NCBI RefSeq assembly: GCF_009687865.1 | Contig: NZ_BLAE01000005.1 | Span: 227,999-291,998, forward strand | Source of the DNA: Acrocarpospora macrocephala | GTDB taxonomy: Bacteria > Actinomycetota > Actinomycetes > Streptosporangiales > Streptosporangiaceae | Reading direction: 5' to 3' | DNA length: 64,000 nucleotides | Shown here: positions 32,698-42,602 of the stretch, piece by piece | Numbering within the stretch: the first letter of the stretch is position 1 | Layout of the letters: each line of letters begins with the position of its first letter | Program-made: the position numbers and the translations under genes | Notes under the pieces: model-generated | The model's database searches: none | Seen by the model: only the letters and a program-made list of their open reading frames with translations | What the model was told of the DNA's origin: nothing

Positions 32698-34285
32698 GGC
32701 CACCGGCGGGCTGGTCACGGCGCCCGATCCGCGGGCGGCGCACGCCGGCGCGCTGATGCTGCGCGCGGGCGGCAGCGCCGTGGACGCCGCCGTGGCCACC
32801 GCCTTCGCGATCGGCGTGGTCGAGCCGTACATGAGCGGCCTGGGCGGCGGCGCCTGGCTGGTGATCCGCGAACCGGGCGCCAGGACCGCGACCACCGTGT
32901 CCGGGCCGATCCGGGCCCCGGGCCTGGCCAGGGCGGACATGTTCCCGCTCGCGCCCGGCGCGGACCCGGCCGGCCTGTACGGCTGGCCCGCGGTGGCCGG
33001 CGACGCCAACATCGTCGGCCCGCTGTCGGTGGGGACGCCCGGCGCGGTGGCCGCGCTGTGCCGGGCCCACGCCCGTTTCGGCCTGCTCCCGCTGGCCGAG
33101 GTGCTGGCCCCGGCGATCGAGCTGGCCGAGGAAGGTCACCAGACCAACTGGTTCGCCTCGTCGGCGATCTGCGCCGAAGCCCGGAACCTGCGCGGATTTC
33201 CGGACAGCGCGGCCCTGTTCCTCCCCGACGGGCTGCCCCTGCGCGGCCCGTCGCAGGGACCGGGCGACCGGCTGGTGCAACCCCGCCTGGCCGCCGTCCT
33301 GCGGGAGATAGCCGACGGTGGCCCTGATCAGTTCTACCGGGGCCGAGCCGGTCAGGCCATCGCCGCCTTCGTCGGCGCGCGGGGCGGCCCGCTGCGCACC
33401 GCCGACCTGGCCGGCTACGAGGCCGTCGAGGCCGAGATCGACCCGGTCGAGATCGGCCCGCTGCGCCTGTACGGCCCGCTGTCCACCGGCGTGGTGACGG
33501 TCGCCGAGGCGCTGCAGATCGTCGAGGCCGCCGGGCGGCGCGGCCTGGACCCGGGCCCCCGGCTGTGGGCTCGCGCCCTGGCCCGCGCCTTCGACGACCG
33601 GCTACGCGAGGTCAGCCCGGAGCAGTCCGGCTGGGAGCGGCTGGCCGGCGCCGAACACGCCGAGCGGGTCGTCGCGGAGTGGCACCACCCCCTGCCGGTG
33701 ACGAGGGGACCGGCCAAAGCCGGGTGCACCTCCCACCTGTCGGCCGTGGACGGGCGCGGCATGACGGTCGCGCTCACCCAAACGGTGCTCGACCTGTTCG
33801 GCTCGCGCCTGGTCGAGCCGGAGACCGGCATCGTGCTCAACGACGGGATGATGTACTTCGACCCGCGCCCCGGCCAGGTGACCAGCATCTCCCCCGGCGC
33901 GGCCGGGCTCAGCGCGGTCAGCCCCATCATCGTCGGCGGCCCCGGCGGCGAGGCCGTGCTCGGCGCGTCCGGCGGCCGGCGGATCATCTCCGCCGTCGCC
34001 CAGATCATCGCCCGCTGGCGGGACGGCGCCACCCTCCAGGCCGCCGTCGAGGCCCCAAGGCTGCACGCCGAGGGACGCCGGGTCTGGCTGGACCGCCGCC
34101 AGGAGAGCGCCGCCGCCGACCTGGCCGCGGCGGGACACGACGTCCAGGTGGTCGAAGAGGAGCCGACCACCTGGCACTTCGCCCGCCCGGGCGGCGTCGA
34201 GCGCCGCCCGGGGCGTGGCTGGGCGCCCGGGGTGGACCGGATGAAGCCCTACGGCGTGGGCGTACAGGAACGTGCAGCGGACTGA
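32681..34285 (+). CDS. Gamma-glutamyltransferase-family Ntn hydrolase, cytoplasmic
   Basis: 534 residues. N-terminal 'AGALMLRAGGSAVDAAVATAFAIGVVEPYMSGLGGGAWL' is the family start. The autoprocessing nucleophile is T350 in 'CTSHLSAVD' (canonical TTHxS-VD), and the small subunit carries 'LNDGMMYFDP' and 'SPIIV-GG'. Unlike periplasmic GGT there is no signal peptide, so it would act inside the cell as a gamma-glutamyl hydrolase or acylase. In this cluster it could remove the glutamyl group put on by the GS-like ligase. Starts inside the end of the preceding gene, so translationally coupled. Confidence 0.9.
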   Translation: MPGAGEATGGLVTAPDPRAAHAGALMLRAGGSAVDAAVATAFAIGVVEPYMSGLGGGAWLVIREPGARTATTVSGPIRAPGLARADMFPLAPGADPAGLYGWPAVAGDANIVGPLSVGTPGAVAALCRAHARFGLLPLAEVLAPAIELAEEGHQTNWFASSAICAEARNLRGFPDSAALFLPDGLPLRGPSQGPGDRLVQPRLAAVLREIADGGPDQFYRGRAGQAIAAFVGARGGPLRTADLAGYEAVEAEIDPVEIGPLRLYGPLSTGVVTVAEALQIVEAAGRRGLDPGPRLWARALARAFDDRLREVSPEQSGWERLAGAEHAERVVAEWHHPLPVTRGPAKAGCTSHLSAVDGRGMTVALTQTVLDLFGSRLVEPETGIVLNDGMMYFDPRPGQVTSISPGAAGLSAVSPIIVGGPGGEAVLGASGGRRIISAVAQIIARWRDGATLQAAVEAPRLHAEGRRVWLDRRQESAAADLAAAGHDVQVVEEEPTTWHFARPGGVERRPGRGWAPGVDRMKPYGVGVQERAAD

Positions 34286-34297
34286 GGAGAGATCGGG

Positions 34298-35103
<806 letters not shown>

Positions 35104-35107
<4 letters not shown>

Positions 35108-35838
35108 CGGTGCTGCTGGCCGCCGAGGAGGTCACCAAGTCCTTCGGCAGCCTCCGCGCCGTGGACGGGGTGTCCATCGAGGTACGGCAGGGCGAGGTCT
35201 TCGGCCTGGCCGGTCCCAACGGCGCGGGCAAGAGCACGCTGTTCAACCTGCTGACCGGCATCCCGATCCGGCCCGACTCGGGCCGGGTGCTCTTCGGCGG
35301 CCGGGAGGTCCAGCACCGCTCCCCGCGCTGGCTCGCCAAGGCCGGGCTGAAGCGCACCTTCCAGACCGAGGCCGTCTTCGAGTCCCTCACCGTCCGGGAG
35401 AACGTCCGGATCGGCTCAGCGTACGGCGGGGCGGGCCGTACCGCCCGGTGGGACCGGGCCCGCTGCGCCGAGGCGCTGGAGCAGGTGGAGCTGGGCGGCG
35501 ACCCCGACCGCCCGGCCGACGGTCTTTCGCTGATCGACCGCAAGCGGCTGATGATCGCCTGTGCCCTGGTCAGCCGCCCGTCCGTGCTCCTGCTGGACGA
35601 GCCGGCGGCCGGACTGGACCCCGCCGACCAGGACGCCCTGATCCGCCTGCTGACCCGGATCCACGCCACCGGCACCACGATGGTGATCATCGAACACGTG
35701 CTGTCGGTGCTGGAGGCGCTCGCCGACCGGATGGCCGTGCTGGACAGCGGCCGGGTGATCGTCACCGGCGCCCCCGCCGACGTGCTCACCGACGCCCGCG
35801 TGGTCGAGGCGTACCTGGGGCCGGGAGCGGCGCGATGA
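35104..35838 (+). CDS. livG: Branched-chain-type ABC transporter ATPase 1 (LivG)
   Basis: 244 residues, ATGA overlap with the SDR. Walker A 'GPNGAGKST', LivG-specific 'RTFQTEAVFESLTVRENV', Walker B 'VLLLDEPAAGLDP' and 'IIEHVLSVL' are present. The usual LSGGQ signature is degenerate: 'DGLSLIDRKRLMIACAL', as in many LivG proteins. Pairs with the LivF homologue to power LivHM. Confidence 0.92.
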
Positions 35839-36569
35839 ACGACGACCTGCTGACGGTGACCGATCTCACCGCGGGCTACGGCCACACCAAGGTCCTGCGC
35901 GGGATCTCGCTGCGCGTCGGCGCGGCCGAGGCGATCGGCCTGCTCGGCCCCAACGGGCACGGCAAGACCACACTGCTGCGCTGCGTGTCCAACCTGCACC
36001 GGGCGACCTCCGGTTCCGTCGCCTACGCGGGCAGCGACACCCGGGGCCGCTCGCCGCGCGACCTGGTCCGCCGCGGCCTCATCCACGTCCCGCAGGGCTC
36101 CCGGCTGTTCCCGCAGCTCACCGTGGCGGAGGCGCTGCGCCTGTCGGCCGCCTCCAGCGGCCACCTCGCGACCTGGCGGGACGGCCTGGACCACGTCTTC
36201 ACCGTCTTCCCCCGCCTGAAGGAGCGCCGCGGCCAGCTCACCGGCACGCTGAGCGGCGGCGAGCGCCAGATGGTCAGCCTCGGGATGGGCCTGATGGCCC
36301 GGCCCACCCTGCTCATCCTCGACGAGCCCACCCTCGGCCTGTCGCCCAAGGTCAAGCACGAGCTGAGCGAGTGCATCCTGCGGATCCGCGCCGAGGTCTC
36401 CTCGATCATCCTGGTGGACGGGGACATGGAGCTGGTGCTCAGTCTCACCGACCGCTACCACGTCGTGCTGCACGGCGACATCGTGCACAGCGGCGCCTCC
36501 GACGCGACCGTCGGCCGCGACGCGATGATGTCGCTCTTCCTGGGAGGGTCCGCCGATGAACGGCGTTAG
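35835..36569 (+). CDS. livF: Branched-chain-type ABC transporter ATPase 2 (LivF)
   Basis: 244 residues. ATGA overlap with livG. Walker A 'GPNGHGKTT', 'IHVPQGSRLFPQLTV', signature 'LSGGERQM' and Walker B 'LLILDEPTLGLSP'. The switch histidine region reads 'IILVDGDMEL' where LivF usually has VEQ or VEH, a departure worth noting. Overlaps livH by 14 nt. Confidence 0.92.
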   Translation: MNDDLLTVTDLTAGYGHTKVLRGISLRVGAAEAIGLLGPNGHGKTTLLRCVSNLHRATSGSVAYAGSDTRGRSPRDLVRRGLIHVPQGSRLFPQLTVAEALRLSAASSGHLATWRDGLDHVFTVFPRLKERRGQLTGTLSGGERQMVSLGMGLMARPTLLILDEPTLGLSPKVKHELSECILRIRAEVSSIILVDGDMELVLSLTDRYHVVLHGDIVHSGASDATVGRDAMMSLFLGGSADERR

Positions 36570-37431
36570 CGCCATCCTGACCAGCGCCCTCGTCCTGGGC
36601 GGGCTCTACCTGCTCATGGCGGCCGGGCTCACGCTGATCTGGTCCACCCTGCGGGTGTTCAACTTCGGGCACGGCGCGCTGCTGATGTTCGGGGCGTACC
36701 TGTCCTGGACGCTCCTGGACCGCGCCGGGCTGCCCCTGCTCCCCGCCCTGATCGGCGGCGTGCTGGCGCTGGCCCTGCTCGGCGTGGCCTACGAGTTCCT
36801 GCTGGTCAGCCCGTTCATCCGGCGGCCCAACGGGGACATGCTGGTGATGGTGGCCACGCTGGCCGCCACCATGCTGCTGCAGTCCGCCGCGCTGCTGCTG
36901 TGGGGGCCGGAGATCAAGCAGCTCCCGCCGCTCGGCTCGGCCAGGATCGAGCTGGGCGGCTCGGTCGTCCAGGGCACCCAGCTGGTCACCATCGTCCTGG
37001 CGCCGGTGCTGGTCGGCCTGCTGGCCCTGGCGCTCAGGCGCACCGGCATCGGGCTGACCGTGCGGGCGCTGGAACAGAACCGCGAGCACGCCCAGCTCCT
37101 GGGCATCTCGCCGCGCCGGGTCTACCTGTTCGTGGTGACCATCGCGATCGGGCTGGCGGCGGTGGCCGGGGTGCTGCTGGGCAGCATGCGGTTCATCTCG
37201 CCGGCGATGGGCGACGATCCGCTGCTGCGCGCCTTCGTGGTGCTCGCCTTCGGCGGTGCGGGCAGCCTCGGCGGCACCATCGCCGGCGCGTACGCCATCG
37301 GCCTGCTCGAAGCGGTGACCACGTACTACTTCGGGCTGTCGTGGAGCCCGGTCCTGGTCTTCCTGGCCATGATCGTCATCATGCTGGCCCGCCCGGAGGG
37401 TCTGCTGCGCAACCAGGTGAGGAGCGCGTGA
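36556..37431 (+). CDS. livH: Branched-chain-type ABC transporter permease (LivH)
   Basis: 291 residues, about eight transmembrane helices. 'LVLGGLYLLMAAGLTLIWSTLRVFNFGHGALLMFGAYLSW' is the LivH hallmark and 'AFGGAGSLGGTIAGAYAIGLLEAV' the coupling region. The stop overlaps the livM start (TGATG). Confidence 0.93.
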   Translation: MNGVSAILTSALVLGGLYLLMAAGLTLIWSTLRVFNFGHGALLMFGAYLSWTLLDRAGLPLLPALIGGVLALALLGVAYEFLLVSPFIRRPNGDMLVMVATLAATMLLQSAALLLWGPEIKQLPPLGSARIELGGSVVQGTQLVTIVLAPVLVGLLALALRRTGIGLTVRALEQNREHAQLLGISPRRVYLFVVTIAIGLAAVAGVLLGSMRFISPAMGDDPLLRAFVVLAFGGAGSLGGTIAGAYAIGLLEAVTTYYFGLSWSPVLVFLAMIVIMLARPEGLLRNQVRSA

Positions 37432-38402
37432 TGGGGAACCTGCGCGCCTGGGCCGGGTGGCCCGCCTACGCGATCGTGCTGGCCGTGCTCCCGCTGGTCC
37501 TCACCGACCCGCACACCCGGCTGCTGCTGATCCTGATCACCATGTACGGCATGCTCGCCCTGGGCTGGAACCTCACCCTCGGCTTCGCCGGCATCTTCAA
37601 CTTCGCCCAGATCGGCTTCTTCGGCATCGGCGCCTACACGGCCGGCATCCTGGCCACCCGGACCGGGATCGACCCGTGGCTGACGCTGCCGATCTCCGGG
37701 GTGTCGGCCGTGCTGGCCTCGCTGGTGGCCTTCCTGCCGGTGCTGCGGTTGCGCGGCATCTACGTCGGCCTGGCCACCTACGTCTTCTCCCAGCTCTGCA
37801 TCTACCTGGTGCTCGGCCAGGCGGGCCTGACCGGCGGCTCCAACGGCATCGTCGGCATCCCCCGGCTGACCCTCGGGGAGACCAGCCTGCGGGCCGACGG
37901 CCGGATCGGCTACTACTTCCTGGGCGCGGCGCTGCTGTTCGCCACCACCCTGCTGGTCCGCCTGATCACCCGTTCCACGCTCGGCCTGTCCCTGCTGGCG
38001 ATCCGCGACAACGAGGCCCTGGCCACCAGCCGGGGCGTCTCCCGGGTGCGGCAGCACCTGATCGTCTTCATGATCGGCGCCGCGGTGGCCGGGGTGGCGG
38101 GCGCCTTCAACACCTTCCTCAACGGCGTGGTCAGCACCGACGTGTTCGGCTTCGGCTACCTGACCCTGCTGCTCAGCATGATCTTCCTGGGCGGCAGCGG
38201 CAGCGTGTACGGCCCGATCGCGGGCGCCGTCGTGGTCACCCTGGTCACCGACGCGCTCCAGGACGCCGGGGCGTGGCGCGACGTGACGGTCGCGCTGCTC
38301 ATCCTGGTGGTCCTCTGGATCGCCCCGAAGGGTCTGGCCGGACTGGCCGGCCTCCTGCCCCGCCCATCGAGACGCCCAGCCACCGCAGAGGAGAACGCAT
38401 GA
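37431..38402 (+). CDS. livM: Branched-chain-type ABC transporter permease (LivM)
   Basis: 323 residues with about nine helices. 'LALGWNLTLGFAGIFNFAQIGFFGIGAYTAGIL' and 'GGSGSVYGPIAGAVVV' are LivM motifs. Start at 37431 overlaps the livH stop; the stop overlaps the peptidase start by 4 nt. With 30549, 35104, 35835 and 36556 it makes a complete importer. Confidence 0.93.
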   Translation: MGNLRAWAGWPAYAIVLAVLPLVLTDPHTRLLLILITMYGMLALGWNLTLGFAGIFNFAQIGFFGIGAYTAGILATRTGIDPWLTLPISGVSAVLASLVAFLPVLRLRGIYVGLATYVFSQLCIYLVLGQAGLTGGSNGIVGIPRLTLGETSLRADGRIGYYFLGAALLFATTLLVRLITRSTLGLSLLAIRDNEALATSRGVSRVRQHLIVFMIGAAVAGVAGAFNTFLNGVVSTDVFGFGYLTLLLSMIFLGGSGSVYGPIAGAVVVTLVTDALQDAGAWRDVTVALLILVVLWIAPKGLAGLAGLLPRPSRRPATAEENA

Positions 38403-39724
38403 TCAGCCAGGACGGCGACCCGACGGCCCGGATCCTCGCCGAGGTGGACGGCCTGGCCGCCCGGATGGTGGACACTCTCGCCGAGGCCATCGCCGTGCCC
38501 AGCATCAACCCCCGCTACCCGGGCCAGGAGTACAGCAAGGTCGTCGGCGCCGAGGGCGAGATGAGCGCGCTGCTCGCCGACCTGTACGCCGAGGCGGGCG
38601 CCGACCTCACCACGGTGACCGTGGAACGCGGCCGGGACAACGTGGTCGGCGTCCTGCCCGGCACGGGCGGCGGGCGCTCGCTGCTGCTGAACGGGCACGT
38701 GGACGTGGTGCCGCCCGGGCGTCTTGACCGCTGGCACGGCGACCCCTTCCGGGCGGTGGTCACCGGCGACCGGGTCACCGGCCGCGGCGCCACCGACATG
38801 AAAGGCGGCCTGATCGCCGCCGCGTACGCCGCCGTCGCGCTGCGCCGCGCGGGCCTGCGCCTGGCGGGTGACCTGGTCCTCCAGGCGGTCGTCGGGGAAG
38901 AGGTGGGCGACCACGAGGCCGGCACCACCGCCGTGCTGGAGGCCGGGTTCGGCGCGGACGCGGCCATCGTGTGCGAACCGTCCGGCCAGCGTGGCACGCT
39001 GCCCGCGATGGTGCCGGTGACGCCCGGCCTGCTGTGGTTCTCCATCACCATGGAGGGCAAGACCGCACATTCGGGGCTGCGCGGCATGACCATCCACCCA
39101 ACCCTGGAAGGGGACGCCCTGGGCGTCAACACGGTGGACAAGTTCTGGATCGTCTACCAGGCACTGCGCGCCCTGGAGGACGAGTGGGCCGGGCACGACC
39201 GGCACCCGCTCTTCCCGCCCGGCTACTTCAACCTGCTACCCGGCGTGCTGCGGGCCAATCCGTCCGGCATCCTGGTGCCGTTCTTCCTGGCCGACGAGCT
39301 GACCGTGGAGTACTGCGTCTACCACCACCCCGGCCGCACCAACGAGGAGGTGATGGCCGAAATCGAAACCCGCGTCACCGACGCCTGCCGCCGCGACCCG
39401 TGGCTGCGCGCCCATCCCCCGGTATTCGAGTGGAAGCTCCTGTGGCCGCCGTACGCGCTGCCCGACGACGCGCCGATCGCCGCCACCGTGGCCCACGCCC
39501 ACGCGACCGCGGCCGGACAGGTCCCGCTGACCACCGGCTTCATGGGGGTCTGCGACCTGACCTGGATGGACCGCAAGGACATCGGCGGCCTGGTGTACGG
39601 CCCCGGAGTCGGCTACACCGCGCACGCCGAGAACGAGTACGTAGAGATCGCCCAGCTCATCCAATCGGCCAAGACCTACGCGCTGACCGCGGTCAGCTGG
39701 TGCGGCCTGGCGGCGACCGAATGA
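38399..39724 (+). CDS. M20-family deacylase (ArgE/DapE-like)
   Basis: 441 residues, ATG 38399. Metal motifs: 'LNGHVDVVPPG', 'GRGATDMKGG', 'VVGEEVGDHEAGT' (catalytic Glu), 'CEPSGQRG', and 'HAENEYV' at the end. The set fits an active dinuclear amidase for N-acyl or N-formyl amino acids. Its lid contains an insertion around 'DKFWIVYQALRALEDEWAGHDRHPLF'. Last structural gene of the plus operon; complements the M20 enzyme at 25861. Confidence 0.9.
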   Translation: MISQDGDPTARILAEVDGLAARMVDTLAEAIAVPSINPRYPGQEYSKVVGAEGEMSALLADLYAEAGADLTTVTVERGRDNVVGVLPGTGGGRSLLLNGHVDVVPPGRLDRWHGDPFRAVVTGDRVTGRGATDMKGGLIAAAYAAVALRRAGLRLAGDLVLQAVVGEEVGDHEAGTTAVLEAGFGADAAIVCEPSGQRGTLPAMVPVTPGLLWFSITMEGKTAHSGLRGMTIHPTLEGDALGVNTVDKFWIVYQALRALEDEWAGHDRHPLFPPGYFNLLPGVLRANPSGILVPFFLADELTVEYCVYHHPGRTNEEVMAEIETRVTDACRRDPWLRAHPPVFEWKLLWPPYALPDDAPIAATVAHAHATAAGQVPLTTGFMGVCDLTWMDRKDIGGLVYGPGVGYTAHAENEYVEIAQLIQSAKTYALTAVSWCGLAATE

Positions 39725-39812
39725 CCGCCGGCCGTGGGGTTCGCGCCGCTCTCCCGTCCGTGCGAGTATCCCTGATGCGACCGCGATGACCGGTCACGCA
39801 GAAGGAGACAGC

Positions 39813-40718
39813 ATGCCCGGCACGACCGAGCCGCGCACGGTGGCGGCACAGCTGCGCGACGTGCTTCCCGACCTCCCCCGGGCCGAGCAGCGGGTCGCCC
39901 GCGCACTGCTGGCCGGCTACCCCACGGCGGGTCTCGAGCCGCTGGCGACCGTGGCCACACTGGCCCAGTCCAGCCCGGCCACCGTACTCCGGCTGGCGTA
40001 CCGGCTGGGCTTCCAGGGCTATCCGGAACTCCAGCAAGCGCTCAAACGCGAAACCCAGCAGCGCTACTCCTCCCCGCTCACCCAGTACGGCGAACCCACC
40101 ACCGAAGAGGGCACGGGGCACGACGACGGGGTCCTGGGCCGCTCCCGGCGCGTCCTACTGGAGGCCACCGCGATGACCTTCGACCAGCTCCCCGAGGGCG
40201 AGCTGGTCAAAGCGGCCGGGCTACTGGCCGATCCCGCCCGGCGCGTGTCGGCGGCCGGTGGCCGGTTCAGCACAATCCTGGCCCACTACCTCATCGCCCA
40301 CCTCCACCAGCTCCGCCCGCACGCCACCTACATCGCCGGCTCCACCGCCGACCACGCCGCCCACCTACTCGACATGGGCCGCCGCGACGTCCTGGTCCTC
40401 TTCGACTACCGCCGCTACCAACGCGAAACGATCGCCTTCGCCCGCGCCGCGGCCTCCCGCAACGTGAAAATCATCCTATTCACCGACCCCTGGCTGTCCC
40501 CCGCCGCCGCAGTGGCCGACGTGGTCCTCCCCGGCCAAGTCCGCTCCCCCTCCCCATTCGACTCACTCACCCCCGCCGTAGCACTCATCGAAACCCTGGT
40601 CGCCGCCGTAGTCGAACAACTCGGCGAAACCGGCCGCGCCCGCGTCGCCAAGTACGACCAGATGGCCGACGACGTACTCCGCGAGGAAGACACCGACCCC
40701 CAAGCCGTCACCCCGTAG
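39813..40718 (+). CDS. RpiR-family transcriptional regulator (HTH + SIS)
   Basis: 301 residues from ATG 39813 (AGAAGGAGACAGC upstream; the ORF is open 9 codons further). N-terminal HTH_6 'QRVARALLAGYPTAGLEPLATVATLAQSSPATVLRLAYRLGFQGYPELQQAL' and a SIS domain with 'RRVSAAGGRFSTILAHYL' and 'DVLVLFDYRRYQRETIAFARAAASRNVKIILFTD'. SIS domains bind phosphosugars or other phosphorylated ligands; here the ligand is unknown. End position in the cluster and TGAA/TTCA sites at 29501-29548 make it the likely cluster regulator. Confidence 0.92.
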   Translation: MPGTTEPRTVAAQLRDVLPDLPRAEQRVARALLAGYPTAGLEPLATVATLAQSSPATVLRLAYRLGFQGYPELQQALKRETQQRYSSPLTQYGEPTTEEGTGHDDGVLGRSRRVLLEATAMTFDQLPEGELVKAAGLLADPARRVSAAGGRFSTILAHYLIAHLHQLRPHATYIAGSTADHAAHLLDMGRRDVLVLFDYRRYQRETIAFARAAASRNVKIILFTDPWLSPAAAVADVVLPGQVRSPSPFDSLTPAVALIETLVAAVVEQLGETGRARVAKYDQMADDVLREEDTDPQAVTP

Positions 40719-40727
40719 GCACGCCTG

Positions 40728-41246
40728 CTATTGATCGCCCGGAACCGTCGCCCGCGGAGTCTCCGGTCGCTGCGACAGCCCGGCGAAGCGCTCGGGCCGG
40801 AACGACGAGAGCTCCTCGACTCGACCGCCGCGCACCACCTCTTGCACGCAGTACTCGGCGAGGAGAGGCGCAAGGGTCACGCCACTGTGGGTGGCGATCG
40901 CGTAGAACCACTCCCCCTCGCCGACGAAACCCTCGACTGTCTTCCCGTCCACCGGGATCGAGCGCCGGCCGATCTGCAGCCTCGCGATCTCCGGCCGCTC
41001 CGCGAGGCTGACGACCTCTTCCAGTCGCCGGAGAAGCTCCTCGGCTTCCGCGCCCCGCGTCGTCGGCGGCCGATCGGGGTCGACGACGCGGTCGAGATCC
41101 AGTCCGTGCAGGACGAGGCTGCCGTCGGGTTGCGGTCGAAGGCTGAGCCTGCTGGTCGTCAGGAGCCGTGAGACGGGCAACGCCCTCGGGCGCGTGTACG
41201 CGAGCAGACCGATGGTAGGAAGGCCGGCCTTGTCAGTCGCTGCCAT
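40728..41246 (-). pseudogene. C-terminal half of DAO-type FAD oxidoreductase, truncated
   Basis: 172 residues that match only the substrate/C-terminal part of D-amino-acid oxidase/glycine-oxidase-like enzymes: 'IPVDGKTVEGFVGEGEWFYAIATHSGVTLAPLLAEYCVQEVVRGG' and 'LSSFRPERF'. The GxGxxG FAD fold that should come first is missing, and the upstream DNA is a copy of the regulator-cassette repeat. A cassette rearrangement appears to have deleted the 5' half. Probably non-functional. Confidence 0.7.
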
Positions 41247-41454
41247 GGGCAGCTCGGGGACGTCGGCGAGCGACGCGACGTGCTCGCTCCAGCGCCCCGC
41301 AGGATGACCAGGCGACCCCTATCCACCTGGCCCTCGCTGCTCGTTTCCCACAGTTGGCCTGACCTGGTAGGGACTTCGGCCGCCACGCCGGGGCTGCGTC
41401 GCCGTCACGCGCGGTGAAGGGCGGTGGGTGGCCCGTGCCGTCCCCGGCGAACAA
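41233..41454 (-). pseudogene. Third, diverged copy of cassette-head ORF
   Basis: The first 32 codons read MFAGDGTGHPPPFTARDGDA-type sequence, a clear relative of the heads at 41774 and 42654 (GDGTGxPPPFTxRDGDAxPxWxPxxLP), then run into an unrelated Arg-rich frame. The HTH tail present in the other minus-strand copy is absent. Probably decayed. Confidence 0.4.
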
Positions 41455-41477
41455 TCATGGAGCTCGTCTCCCCGCGT

Positions 41478-41774
41478 TCAGAGCCAGCCGCGTTCTCGGG
41501 CGAGTCGGAGTGCTTCTGTACGGTCACGGGCCTGCATCCGCTTGTAGAGGTCGTCGAGCAGGCGGGACATCATCGGCTCCGAATACCCGACGCGGTCGGC
41601 CAGTTCGGCGACAGTGGCGACGGTGGAGAGATGGCGTAACCACTCCAGCTCCCGGGGCGACGGCACGTCGACCTGACCTGGTAAGGGCTTCGGCTCCCAC
41701 AACGGGTCTGCGTCGCCGTCGCGTGGGGTGAAGGGCGGCGGTTCGCCCGTGCCGTCCCCCCAGCGAGTCATCAT
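41478..41774 (-). CDS. Cassette ORF: proline-rich head fused to LuxR-type HTH
   Basis: 98 residues from ATG 41774 with GGGGGAGGCGAGATCC upstream. Residues 1-34 are the head (MMTRWGDGTGEPPPFTPRDG and on to PLPGQ), shared with the plus-strand ORF at 42654. Residues 35-98 are a LuxR/GerE-like HTH, 'SPRELEWLRHLSTVATVAELADRVGYSEPMMSRLLDDLYKRM', a close copy of the HTH of the regulator at 41887 (DNA about 85% alike by eye). No receiver domain. It could act as a stand-alone DNA-binding antagonist of the full regulator. The head-tail junction matches the end of the inverted repeat, so the fusion came from the rearrangement. Confidence 0.6.
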   Translation of the reverse strand: MMTRWGDGTGEPPPFTPRDGDADPLWEPKPLPGQVDVPSPRELEWLRHLSTVATVAELADRVGYSEPMMSRLLDDLYKRMQARDRTEALRLARERGWL

Positions 41775-41825
41775 GGATCTCGCCTCCCCCGCGGTTGGAG
41801 CGCTCGCATCCATGACGCTAGGTAC
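41704..41825 (-). repeat. 122-bp perfect inverted repeat, left arm
   Basis: Base-for-base reverse complement of 42603-42724 by my reading. Carries a ribosome site and the first 24 codons of the cassette head. Homology continues, less exactly, on both sides. Confidence 0.85.
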
Positions 41826-41886
41826 CGATTCGACTGCGGGTCCATGACGCAATAGGAGTTTCGGCATGCCGCCACATCCGGCGCGT

Positions 41887-42492
41887 TCAGATCCAGCCAT
41901 TTTCTCGGGCGAGCAGGAGTGCTTCTGTACGGTTGCCAGCCCGCATCCGCTTGTAGAGGTCGCGGAGCAGGCGGAACATCATCCGCTCCGAATACCCGGC
42001 CTGGTCGGCCAATTCGGCGACGATGGCACCGGTAGAGAGATGGCGTAACCACTCCAGCTCTCGCGGCGACGGCACCGCGGCGTCCGGCGACGTCGAGGCG
42101 CGGTGCGATGTCAGACCGCGCAGCACGTCGATGGGAAGCACGGTGCGGCCGCCGATTACGGCCTCCACCGTCGCTCGCACCGCAGACGGTTGCGCATCGC
42201 GTGGCAGCGCGGCGACCGCGCCAGACGCCAACGCGCGCACGTGCGTGGTGACGGCGTCGTCGGGCAGCAATGCTACGACGAGGACGTCGTTGTAGGTACG
42301 ACACAGTCGGCCAAGACGTTCCCAGTCGTTACCGGCCTGTAAGGACAACACCACGAGGCGGAGGTGATCGTCGTCCATCCAGGTGAAGATGTCATCCGGC
42401 GACTCGCTGCCCAGCCCGGCCTCTCGCAGGGTGGCCATGACGCCATGCCGGTACACCGGCAGCGGATCGAAGACGGCTATCCGAACGAACAC
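41887..42492 (-). CDS. NarL/LuxR-type response regulator lying between inverted repeats
   Basis: 201 residues. N-terminal receiver-like domain 'VRIAVFDPLPVYRHGVMATLREAG' through 'LVVLSLQAGNDWERL', where the phosphoacceptor Asp position seems replaced ('RLVVLSLQ'), so it may be phosphorylation-independent. It continues 'VLVVALLPDDAVTTHVRALASGAVAALPRDAQPSAVRATVEAVIGG', then the HTH 'SPRELEWLRHLSTGAIVAELADQAGYSERMMFRLLRDLYKRM'. No sensor kinase is adjacent. The gene lies wholly within the 777-bp spacer of the inverted repeats. Confidence 0.8.
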   Translation of the reverse strand: MFVRIAVFDPLPVYRHGVMATLREAGLGSESPDDIFTWMDDDHLRLVVLSLQAGNDWERLGRLCRTYNDVLVVALLPDDAVTTHVRALASGAVAALPRDAQPSAVRATVEAVIGGRTVLPIDVLRGLTSHRASTSPDAAVPSPRELEWLRHLSTGAIVAELADQAGYSERMMFRLLRDLYKRMRAGNRTEALLLARENGWI

Positions 42493-42602
42493 CGCGGTAG
42501 TCTGCCAGCCGCACGGCCCGACGACAGCGGTACACGCCCGGAAAGCGCCAGATGTGGCGGTATACCGACATGGACGGGTGTCATGGATGCGCAGACCAAT
42601 CC

